From an uncultured Eubacteriales bacterium (GTDB lineage: Bacteria; Bacillota; Clostridia; Christensenellales; Aristaeellaceae), in the NCBI GenBank assembly GCA_900553265.1, contig USDD01000052.1, positions 1 to 18,995 of the forward strand: 18,995 bases of DNA. The letters are read 5' to 3'. Position numbers and translations under genes: made by a program. A model generated the notes under the pieces. That model had not been told where the DNA came from. It worked only from the letters and a program-made list of their open reading frames with translations, and ran no database searches. Positions 8,567 to 15,540 of this stretch are shown piece by piece; the first letter of the stretch is position 1; each line of letters begins with the position of its first letter.

Positions 8567-9718
8567 ATGCGTAAACGATTCTGGAGGCGCGCGCTGCTGG
8601 CGGCGCTGTGCCTGCTGCTGACCGCTTCGGCGGCGGCGGAGACGTGGATGTACGCCGTGAGCGCGGGCAAGGCCGACGCGATTCTGCTGGGCGGCGACGG
8701 CTGGGCGGCGCTGGTGGACGCGGGGTACGCCCGCTCCCGGGGCAAAATTCTGGCCGCCATGCGGCAGATGGGCGTGACCCGGCTGGACGCGGTGTTCCTG
8801 ACCCACACCGACCGCGACCACGCCGAGGGCCTTCAGTGGCTGGCCGAGAGCGAGATCGAGGTCGGCGCATGGTACGCCTCGGCCATGTTCATGGGTATAA
8901 AGGAAAAGAAGCACCCGGCGGTGCAGGCGGCCAGGGCGCGAAATCAGGAGGTCGTCTGGCTGCGCGCGGGGGACTCGGTGCCGCTGGAAAACGCGGTTTT
9001 CTCCGTGCTCGCGCCGTCCGAGCCCGCCTCGGACAAGGACAACAACAACTCGCTGGTCATGATGCTCGAAAGCGCCGGCGGCCGCGTCCTGCTGGCCGGG
9101 GACATGGAGCTGCCCGAGGAGGAAATTCTCCTCGGCAGCGGCGCAGACCTGAGCTGCGACGTTCTGAAGACTGCCAACCACGGCGACGACGACGCCAACA
9201 GCGAGGCCTTTCTGCGCGCCGCCGCGCCGGAGATCGCCGTATTCTCCACCTCCTCCGCCGAAAAGCCCGGCACGCCCAATCCGGCCACCGTGGCGGCGCT
9301 GGAGTCCCTCGGCGCGCAGGTCTGCGTCACCGAAAGCTGTACCGGCGGCGTGCTGACGCGGCTCAGCGGCGGAGAGACGAGCGTGGAATGGGTGAATCTG
9401 CCCGAGCCGGAGACCGGCGTGCGCATCGAGCGCGTGGAACCGGGCGCGGATCGCATCACGCTGGCCAACGACGGCGCGGCGGACGCGGATCTGAGCGGCT
9501 GGATGCTGGTTTCGGAGAAGGGCAACGAATGGTTCGTTCTGCCCGAGGGCACGACGATCGCCGCAGGCGGCCGCCTGATCCTCGGCACCAACTCCACCGA
9601 CGGCGCGTTCGACCTGCTCTGGAACGACAAAAAGGTGGTGCACAAATCCAAAACCGACCTGTTCACCCTCTACGACGCGAACGGCATGACCGTGGACGCG
9701 ATGGACAACGGGCTGTGA
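8567..9718 (+). CDS. secreted ComEC-like MBL-fold protein with lamin-tail domain
   Basis: 383 residues. A signal peptide is clear: basic RKRFWRR, a hydrophobic core ALLAALCLLL, and a likely cleavage near ASAAAE (about residue 24). The mature part begins with a metallo-beta-lactamase fold like the hydrolase domain of ComEC/Rec2, with HTDRDH (His80, Asp82, Asp84, His85), Asp179 in LLAGD and His205 in ANHGDDDANS as metal ligands. From about residue 285 to the end is a lamin-tail (LTD) beta domain, with SGWMLVSEKGNEW and a predicted role in binding or anchoring. No membrane channel is present, so this is a stand-alone extracellular hydrolase, possibly acting on DNA or phosphodiesters; that role is inferred. 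AGGTG sits 5 nt before the ATG. The gene ends 76 bases before ldh. Confidence 0.85.
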   Translation: MRKRFWRRALLAALCLLLTASAAAETWMYAVSAGKADAILLGGDGWAALVDAGYARSRGKILAAMRQMGVTRLDAVFLTHTDRDHAEGLQWLAESEIEVGAWYASAMFMGIKEKKHPAVQAARARNQEVVWLRAGDSVPLENAVFSVLAPSEPASDKDNNNSLVMMLESAGGRVLLAGDMELPEEEILLGSGADLSCDVLKTANHGDDDANSEAFLRAAAPEIAVFSTSSAEKPGTPNPATVAALESLGAQVCVTESCTGGVLTRLSGGETSVEWVNLPEPETGVRIERVEPGADRITLANDGAADADLSGWMLVSEKGNEWFVLPEGTTIAAGGRLILGTNSTDGAFDLLWNDKKVVHKSKTDLFTLYDANGMTVDAMDNGL

Positions 9719-9761
9719 GGATGGAGTTTTCCCCTCTCGCGCATAAAATCCGCCCTCCGGG

Positions 9762-9794
9762 ACATCCTCCTTTCCAATGAGAGGAGGATGTTTT
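9762..9794 (+). promoter_or_regulatory. hairpin covering the ldh ribosome binding site
   Basis: ACATCCTCCT (9762-9771) pairs perfectly with AGGAGGATGT (9782-9791) across a 10-nt loop and is followed by TTTT (9791-9794), then the ldh ATG at 9795. The right arm contains the ldh ribosome binding site. The structure could terminate the upstream transcript, block ldh translation, or both. Confidence 0.65.
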
Positions 9795-10730
9795 ATGTCC
9801 AAAATCGCAGTCATCGGCGCGGGACAGGTGGGCGCGACCACGGCCTACACGCTGGCGATTTCCGGTCTGGCGGAGGAAATCGCGGTGGTCGATCTGAACG
9901 AGGCGCTGGCCCGGGGCGTGGCGGCGGACGTGGCCCACGGCATGCCCTTCTGCGCGCCGGTGCGGCTCTGCGCCGGGGATTACGGCGCGGCGGAGGGGGC
10001 GGATATGGTGATTATGACCGCCGGCGCGGCGCAGAGGCCCGGCGAGACCCGCCGCGAGCTGATCGGCCGCAACCGCGGCATCATGGAGTCCGCCGGCCGC
10101 AGCATCGCCCGCGCCGCGCCGGACAGCGTGCTCGTGGTGGTGAGCAATCCGCTGGACGTGCTGACCACCGCCGCCGCGGAGGTCACGGGCTTTTCCGAGA
10201 GCCGGGTGTTCGGCTCGGGCACGGTGCTGGACACGGCGCGGCTGAAGGCGCTGCTGTCCGCGCACACGGGCGTGGACGCGCGGGACGTTTCCGCATGGGT
10301 GCTGGGCGAGCACGGCGACAGCGAGTTCGTCGCATGGAGCCTGACGCGCATCGCCGGCCAGTCGGTGGAGGACTACTGCCGCCTGTGCGGTCGGTGCGAT
10401 TCCACGCTGCCCGAGGCCCTGCGCGCCCAGTTCGACGACGGCGTGCGCAGCGCCGCCTACGCCGTCATCGAACAGAAGGGCGCGACCTGCTACGCCATCG
10501 CCCTGGCCGTGCGCCGCATCTGTCAAGCCGTGCTCCGGGACGAAAAGTCCATTCTCACCGTCTCCGTCCCCGCCGGCGGGCGCTTCGGCGTCCCCGACGC
10601 GGCGCTGAGCCTGCCCTGCGTGGTGGGCCGCAGCGGCGTGGAGCGCGTGCTGGAGGTGGGCCTCTCTCCGGAGGAGGAGCGCCTGCTCCGCCAGAGCGCC
10701 GAGGTGATCCGGGAGAACGGGCGAGCGTGA
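9795..10730 (+). CDS. ldh: L-lactate dehydrogenase
   Basis: 311-residue cytoplasmic NAD-dependent L-lactate dehydrogenase (EC 1.1.1.27) that reduces pyruvate to lactate and regenerates NAD in fermentation. The Rossmann motif is GAGQVGATTAY, and the acidic residue in VVDLNE marks NAD preference. The substrate loop reads AAQRPGETR: Gln80 at the discriminator position indicates lactate rather than malate dehydrogenase (which has Arg), and Arg86 is the mobile-loop arginine. GSGTVLDTAR carries the catalytic Asp and substrate-binding Arg, and GEHGDSE has the proton-donor His173. Length is typical. The start at 9795 is preferred over an in-frame ATG at 9777 because GAGGAGG at 9781-9787 lies 7 nt upstream of it. 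That site is inside a hairpin. Its apparent terminator downstream is split by a palindromic element. Confidence 0.93.
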   Translation: MSKIAVIGAGQVGATTAYTLAISGLAEEIAVVDLNEALARGVAADVAHGMPFCAPVRLCAGDYGAAEGADMVIMTAGAAQRPGETRRELIGRNRGIMESAGRSIARAAPDSVLVVVSNPLDVLTTAAAEVTGFSESRVFGSGTVLDTARLKALLSAHTGVDARDVSAWVLGEHGDSEFVAWSLTRIAGQSVEDYCRLCGRCDSTLPEALRAQFDDGVRSAAYAVIEQKGATCYAIALAVRRICQAVLRDEKSILTVSVPAGGRFGVPDAALSLPCVVGRSGVERVLEVGLSPEEERLLRQSAEVIRENGRA

Positions 10731-10829
10731 GCGAGGGGAACGGTTATACGCTCCGCGCGGCATCCGCTCCACAGGCCGGAGACGCACCGTCGAGTGCGGT
10801 CATTCTCCGCAGGATTTCAACAGACGAAA

Positions 10830-10853
10830 AGCACGCCCTGCTTCGGGCGTGCT
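10830..10853. repeat. left 24-bp direct repeat (terminator-hairpin copy)
   Basis: A hairpin AGCACGCCC / GGGCGTGCT with a 6-nt loop, identical in all 24 bases to 11196-11219. It is preceded by AAA but not followed by a T-run. It looks like one half of a duplicated target site flanking the palindromic element. Confidence 0.85.
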
Positions 10854-11195
10854 CAGCTTGTCAAAAAAGTCTTTTTGACAAGCTGGTGGACGGGGGAGCA
10901 AGCTCCCCCGCCAGGTGCCGCGCCTCAAATCTTCGATTTGAGCCGTGGCAGTTTTGCCAAAGGCAAAACCTGAAAACCCTTTGGGTTTTCAGCCTTCCTA
11001 CCACCCCTACCAGTTTTTGCTGAAATCTTTCAGATTTCCGGGCGCAAAAACTGCAAGGAAGCGATTTTTGCTCTGGAAAACGGGATTTTCCGCCGCAAAA
11101 ATCGTCTCGCGCCCGCCGTACACGCCGCCGGGCACGATTAAAAATCGAGAGGGCCTCGGCCCTCTCGAGCTCTCCGTGGTTTTTTTGACAGCCTG
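10854..11195. repeat. 342-bp palindrome-array element, full copy
   Basis: The ends are imperfect inverted repeats: CAGCTTGTCAAAAAA at the left and, in reverse complement, CAGGCTGTCAAAAAA at the right (13 of 15 match). Perfect stems inside: 10854-10867 with 10872-10885; 10891-10899 with 10902-10910; 10924-10931 with 10935-10942; 10951-10958 with 10962-10969; 10970-10979 with 10983-10992; 11022-11028 with 11032-11038; 11062-11071 with 11095-11104 (enclosing 11075-11080 with 11086-11091); 11145-11155 with 11158-11168. Most loops are 2-4 nt. No gene is supported. Its right 64 bases recur inverted at 18931-18995. It may be a non-autonomous mobile element; alternatives are a structured RNA or a transcription barrier between the convergent ldh and minus-strand genes. 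Confidence 0.8.
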
Positions 11196-11223
11196 AGCAC
11201 GCCCTGCTTCGGGCGTGCTTTTT
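11196..11223 (+). terminator. intrinsic terminator, probably the original ldh terminator
   Basis: The second 24-bp copy (9-bp stem, 6-nt loop) is followed by TTTT, giving a complete intrinsic terminator. Joined to the bases before the left copy (AAA at 10827-10829), it would form an uninterrupted A-tract/hairpin/T-tract terminator 100 bases after the ldh stop. Confidence 0.75.
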
Positions 11224-11228
11224 GCCGT

Positions 11229-11706
11229 TCACTTCCGGCGGCTCTCGTACCACGCGGGCCCGCGATATTCGTCCCATTCGATTCGGACGGCCTCGACGCT
11301 GAATTCTGCTTCGAAATAGGGATCGTCCCCGCAGGCGCTGATTTTGCAGCGGTCGTTTTTTCTCATCCATGCTGAAAACGTTGATTCCGCGCCGCAGCTC
11401 GTGGAGAAGGCGCTCTGCCGCAGATTCGCCCGTACAGGTGACGATGGCCTCGGCGGGCCGGGAGATTCCCGCCGCGTCGCTCTTCCAGCGCACGGAGGGC
11501 GTATGCGTCCAAATTCGAATTCCCTCGAAGGTCATGCGCGCCTCTTCGATTTCCATATCGCAGCCGCAGGGGTTCTGCGCCGCGTCCCGATGCAGGTTCA
11601 GCTCCTTCACGCGCAGCGCCAGCGCGCCCGCCTCGAAGGTCTCCAGCTTCCACACGGAATCGTGGAATTCGAAGGGCGTCAGGTCGTTGACGACGCGGTA
11701 TTTCAA
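11229..11706 (-). pseudogene. small uncharacterised protein, frameshifted
   Basis: The gene starts at a TTG (11706) with AAAGGAG (11716-11722) 9 nt upstream. The first frame gives about 117 residues beginning MKYRVVNDLTPFEFHDS and ending DEKK. It then runs into arginine-rich nonsense after a run of six T at 11356-11361 (six A in the mRNA). In the neighbouring frame the sequence at once becomes protein-like, NDRCKISACGDDPYFEAEF..., ends IEWDEYRGPAWYESRRK, and stops at 11229. Removing one A from the run joins the two into one protein of about 158 residues. I recall similar Clostridia hypothetical proteins with the same NDLTPFEFHD start and EWDEYR...AWYE end, of unknown function. It may be a true lesion or a sequencing error. 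It lies downstream of the transglutaminase-like gene, possibly in one operon. Confidence 0.7.
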
Positions 11707-11780
11707 GGCGGCTTTCTCCTTTCATATGACTTTGCGCGGGCTGCGGGCTTCGCCCGATGAATCCGCCCACGCGGCGCACA

Positions 11781-11834
11781 GCCGATGTTATCGTCCGCAA
11801 ATGCGAAGGCGGCGGCCAGCGGCAGGCGAAGATC
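11781..11834 (-). pseudogene. relic of the 3' end of the transglutaminase-like gene
   Basis: In the gap between the two minus-strand genes, one frame reads DLRLPLAAAFAFADDNIG. This matches the C-terminus of the upstream gene (DLRLPLAVAF...AFTNYNVG) with an eight-residue gap. It has no start and sits just after that gene's stop. The simplest reading is a partial tandem duplication that decayed. It could also be the leftover of an older gene end. Confidence 0.5.
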
Positions 11835-11855
11835 ACCCGCCCGACGGCGCGTTCC

Positions 11856-14800
11856 TCAATCTGCCGCCGCGATGCACCGCAGCAGCGACCGCACCGAGCC
11901 GACGTTGTAGTTCGTGAACGCGAACAGCGCTTCGCCCTGCGCGTCGAAGGCGACGGCCAACGGCAGGCGCAGGTCGCCCGCGCCCAGCGCCTTTCGCCAT
12001 TCCAGCAGCGCGTCCGCGTCGAAATCCGTCCACAGGCGCGCATGGGGAACGGCGCGGAGCGTCTCGGCGAGCCTGGCGTTTTCGCACTGACTGCGCCGGG
12101 AAATCAGCAGCTCCAGCCGGATATTTCTGAATTCCTCCCGAATTTCCAGAACCTCGTTGAGAAAATGCTCGGTGGGTTCCGCGCCGGGATCCAGCACCGC
12201 CAGCAGCGACGCGCGCCCCGGCTTGGGGAGAGTTTGCCGCGCGCCGGGGGCCATTGCCGCGCGCATGGTCAGGGAGGATTCGCGGGAATCTTTCCCGTGC
12301 GTCCGCCCTTCCGCGCGCGTGGGCGAGGACGGCTCACTTTCGCGCATCGGCTGCGCTGTGCGCAGGGGCGAAGACGGCTCCTCATGCCGCAGCCCTTCTG
12401 CGTGCATGGACAAAGACGATTCGACATGGTTCGCTTCAGACCTCGGCTCGCTTCTGCGCATCGCTGAGGAAATCGCGCCGGCTCCTTCCGGCAGTATCTC
12501 TTCGGCGCGCAGCTCCGGCAGGCGGCGGCGCAGCAGCTTTTCGCCCGTGCGGTCGGGAAGCGGTTCGAGAGCGATCTCCGCGCGGCCCGACGGCGCGACC
12601 CGCGCGTACCGCAGTTCGCCGTCCACAGAACCGTCGATCTGGCGCGCGCAGTGCACCGCGCGGTAAACGCCGGCGGGCACCTCCCGCTCCCAGAGATTTT
12701 CGAGGGTCTCGCCCCAGAAGCTCAGCGTCCGAAACGCGCCGTTTTCCAGAATGCCCACGGTGAAATCCACGCCGTAGACCTTCGGCGCGCCGGTGGGATT
12801 AGTCAGCCGCAGCCGGCCCCTCTCCATGGGCAGCAGCGGCCGCCACGCGCCGTCCCAGACTTCCTTTTCGCCGCCGGCGGGATTCAGCCGCGCCGGGATT
12901 CCGCAGGCCCGCGCCGCCGCGACAAACAGAATGTCCCGCACCATCGGCGCGGCCCGGCCCGCGCGCAGCGCCGCGCGAAGGTCGGGAACCAGCGGGAAAT
13001 CTGAGTGCACCGGCCGCACCCGCGCCTCAATGCGCCGCCAAAGCTCGGCCGCCCGGGCGGTAAAGGTCGGCAATCCTTCGAGCGCGGCGCCGCTCGCCTG
13101 TCCATGCTCGGGAATGGCCTCGGGCAGCGTGACATGCAGACGCGGCGCTTCGGACACGGCTCTTTCAGCGGCGCAGGCGCGGCTTTGCGTCGTTTCTCGC
13201 GTTTCACTGCACTTGAGCGTGGCTTCGTCGGCAATCAAAGTTCCTGTCGAGTCCTCGTTTCCGGCGCATCCTTCGGGCTGTGCAGCGTGCTGGCACTGCG
13301 CTTCGGGCGTTGCCTCGACGGCGCAGGCGCGGCTTTGTACGGCTTCTCCATGCCTGTGCTCGGTCTCGCCTGAAATCGGGATACCCGACGCGGGATTCTC
13401 GCCGGTCTTTGCCGCGCCCATGCAGCGCGACGCTTTGTCCGCGCCTCCGGTCAGAGCCGCAGCTTCGGCTGTCTCCGCATATTCGCGCGCGGCGGGAATC
13501 CCGGCGGTGCTTTCGCCATCGACCCGCGCCGCTTCGTCGGATGGGCAGAGGCCCTCGCCCAGCGCCTGGCGCAGCGCGCGGCGCACGGGAAGCAGCTTTT
13601 CGTCGGCAATTCTCGGGCAGAGCACGGCCTCGCGCCAGATGGCCTCGGGCAGCGCCGTTTTGACGGGCAGCGCCGTCTCCAGCGCGTCCATCAGCGTTTC
13701 CGCCGAGGTGTCGGCGAGGTCTTTCTCCCGAAGCGTGGACAGCAGCGCGCGCTTGTCGGCCTGCGCGAAGCGCGCGTCGGACACGAACGCGCGGATCTCT
13801 CCGGCGTTGCCGCGGGCGCGGGCGAGGTCTGCGTCGTCGGAGGCGAGCTCGGCGCTTCGCGCGGCGCGCATACGCTCGCAGCGCCGGAGCGTCTCGGCAT
13901 GGCGGCGCGCGGCGGCCTCGGAATGGACGGTCGGCTGAATCCGCGTCTCCCGCGGCGGGCGCTGAACAAAGCGCTCGGTCGGAGGAAGGACGTCCTCCGC
14001 TGCATCGCCGTTCTCCCGCGCGGCTGCGTCCCTCTTCTGAAGCGCCTCGGAACTGACATCCGCGCACAGCTTTTCATCGGCGAATCGCAGCGCTTCGCTC
14101 TCGCTGCGCGCGGCGCAGCGTTCCCGCAACGCCGCGCGGCTCGCCGGTGCGTTCTGCTCGTCGCCACGCCCTGCCGCTTCCTCCCGCAGCGCTTCGCTCT
14201 CGCCGCGCGCGGCGCAGCGTTCCCGCAACGCCGCGCGGCTCGCCGGTGCGTTCTGCTCATCGCCACGCCCTGCCGCTTCCTCCCGCAGCGCTTCGCTCTC
14301 GCCGCGCGCAGTGCAGCGTTCCCGCAACGCCGCGCGGCTCGCCGGTGCGTTCTGCTCGCCGCCACGCCCTGCCGTTTCCTCCCGCAGCGCTTCGCTCTCG
14401 CTGCGCGCGGCGCAGCGTTCCCGCGCTTCTCCCGCCTGTGCATCCGCGCCGCCGCAGACGGTTCCATCGCTTTCCTTCCCCCGATTCTTCTGCGTTTGCG
14501 GCGCTTCGGCGGCGGCCTTTTCTTCGCAGGAAAAACCGTCCTTCAGGTCGATCTCCACCCGCTCCGCGTCGGTGGTGCGGGCCAGCCAGCGATTGCCGTC
14601 GGTGGCGTGGATGCGCAGGGTGCCGCAGCCCGTTTCCAGCTCGGCTTCGCCGCGCGCGTCGGTGATTTTTTCGCTGATGGGGTACAGCTCGGCCATGTTG
14701 GCCAGCTCGAAGCGCACCGCCGCGCCGGGCAGGGGACAGCCGCCGTCGGCGACGCGCACGGTCACCCGGCGCGTCCGGGCGTAGGCCGCGGTGCGGTTGA

Positions 14801-15464
14801 CGATGCTGAAATTTCCATATTTCCGCTCCACGCGCTCGCCCTCGGGCGCTTCGCCGAAGGCGCGGGTGTGCACCAGCATGGCCTTGGAGGCCGCGGCGGT
14901 GAACCAGCCCGAGTCCGGCTCGGGCTCCGGCTCGCACGCGCCCATGTAGTGCCATCCGCCGTCCAGCCACGCCTCCACCCATGCGTGGTTGTCGTCGCAG
15001 TGGGCCCAGCGGGGCGAATACATCTGCCGCGCGGGGATGCCCGCCGCGCGCAGCGCCGCCGTCAGGAGCGTGGATTCCTCGCCGCAGCGGCCACAGCCCC
15101 GGCGCAGCACGGTCAGCGGCCCGGCGGTACGATTGTCCGTGGACTGATAGGTCGCGTGCTCGGCGCACCAGACGTTCACCTCCAGCGCCGCCTCGATCAT
15201 GCTCAGACCCGCCAGCCGCGCGCGCAGCGATTCCCAGATGGGCGCGTGCCATGCCTCGGGAAACTCGTCGTTGACGCGCGGGAAGAGCACGTAATCCCGG
15301 AAAATCCATTCGGGTATGCTCCGGCCCCAGGGCGTGGCCTCCCGCACGGTCATCGCATGGCGCGCCACGCGCTCCAACGCCGCGTCGGGCAGCGCGATCC
15401 GATCCTCCTCGGGCAGCGCCCGGCGGAGGAAATCTACATATTCCTGCAAATTCTGGCTGTGCAT
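11856..15464 (-). CDS. transglutaminase-like protein with repeat-rich linkers
   Basis: 1202 residues, no signal peptide. The N-terminal papain-like transglutaminase core has RGCGRCGEES (Cys127), DDNHAWVEAW (His160) and GACEPEPEPD (Glu178 or a nearby acid as third residue), followed by a beta domain at about 231-308. Linker 1 (about 312-510) contains 33-residue repeats. A region at about 556-638 has WREAVLCPRIADE, echoing FRDYVLFPRVNDE of the N-terminus. After linker 2 (about 638-796), a second transglutaminase-like module (from 797) keeps GIPAR but has Pro840 where Cys would be. Linker 3 (about 985-1080) precedes a C-terminal thioredoxin-like domain without CxxC. Activity could be peptidase- or amidase-like; substrate unknown. 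CTCCTT at 15472-15477 (AAGGAG in mRNA) is 7 nt from the ATG. It is divergent from cutC. Confidence 0.8.
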   Translation of the reverse strand: MHSQNLQEYVDFLRRALPEEDRIALPDAALERVARHAMTVREATPWGRSIPEWIFRDYVLFPRVNDEFPEAWHAPIWESLRARLAGLSMIEAALEVNVWCAEHATYQSTDNRTAGPLTVLRRGCGRCGEESTLLTAALRAAGIPARQMYSPRWAHCDDNHAWVEAWLDGGWHYMGACEPEPEPDSGWFTAAASKAMLVHTRAFGEAPEGERVERKYGNFSIVNRTAAYARTRRVTVRVADGGCPLPGAAVRFELANMAELYPISEKITDARGEAELETGCGTLRIHATDGNRWLARTTDAERVEIDLKDGFSCEEKAAAEAPQTQKNRGKESDGTVCGGADAQAGEARERCAARSESEALREETAGRGGEQNAPASRAALRERCTARGESEALREEAAGRGDEQNAPASRAALRERCAARGESEALREEAAGRGDEQNAPASRAALRERCAARSESEALRFADEKLCADVSSEALQKRDAAARENGDAAEDVLPPTERFVQRPPRETRIQPTVHSEAAARRHAETLRRCERMRAARSAELASDDADLARARGNAGEIRAFVSDARFAQADKRALLSTLREKDLADTSAETLMDALETALPVKTALPEAIWREAVLCPRIADEKLLPVRRALRQALGEGLCPSDEAARVDGESTAGIPAAREYAETAEAAALTGGADKASRCMGAAKTGENPASGIPISGETEHRHGEAVQSRACAVEATPEAQCQHAAQPEGCAGNEDSTGTLIADEATLKCSETRETTQSRACAAERAVSEAPRLHVTLPEAIPEHGQASGAALEGLPTFTARAAELWRRIEARVRPVHSDFPLVPDLRAALRAGRAAPMVRDILFVAAARACGIPARLNPAGGEKEVWDGAWRPLLPMERGRLRLTNPTGAPKVYGVDFTVGILENGAFRTLSFWGETLENLWEREVPAGVYRAVHCARQIDGSVDGELRYARVAPSGRAEIALEPLPDRTGEKLLRRRLPELRAEEILPEGAGAISSAMRRSEPRSEANHVESSLSMHAEGLRHEEPSSPLRTAQPMRESEPSSPTRAEGRTHGKDSRESSLTMRAAMAPGARQTLPKPGRASLLAVLDPGAEPTEHFLNEVLEIREEFRNIRLELLISRRSQCENARLAETLRAVPHARLWTDFDADALLEWRKALGAGDLRLPLAVAFDAQGEALFAFTNYNVGSVRSLLRCIAAAD
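14088..14424 (-). repeat. 99-bp in-frame tandem repeat, 3.4 copies
   Basis: Units start at 14088, 14187, 14286 and 14385, exactly 99 bp apart. The fourth is cut after 40 bp. Copies differ at only a few bases. Each encodes 33 residues of the type SEALREEAAGRGDEQNAPAS plus RAALRERCAARGE, with alternating charge and probably helical or disordered. Because the unit is a multiple of three, copy number can vary without breaking the gene. Confidence 0.92.
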
Positions 15465-15484
15465 TGTGTCGCTCCTTTCGCCGG

Positions 15485-15513
15485 TTGTCTTTCCCGGCGC
15501 GTCGTGCTATAAT
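15485..15513 (+). promoter_or_regulatory. sigma-A promoter of cutC
   Basis: TTGTCT (15485-15490) and a perfect TATAAT (15508-15513) are separated by 17 bp. The transcript would start near 15520, leaving a leader of about 20 nt that consists mainly of the ribosome binding site. Confidence 0.8.
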
Positions 15514-15540
15514 CAATTCCAAACAAAGGAGGTTGAATTT

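Noticed and set aside
10854..11195. A coding gene in the stretch between ldh and the small minus-strand gene
   Set aside because: Open frames here run straight through palindromes, lack ribosome binding sites and give no protein-like sequence.
14088..14424. CRISPR-like regular repeats
   Set aside because: The 99-bp units are contiguous, with no unique spacers, in frame within a gene, and no cas genes are present.
13899..15512. Long plus-strand open frame across the transglutaminase repeats
   Set aside because: The minus strand carries Cys/His transglutaminase motifs and a ribosome binding site; the plus frame repeats only because the DNA does.
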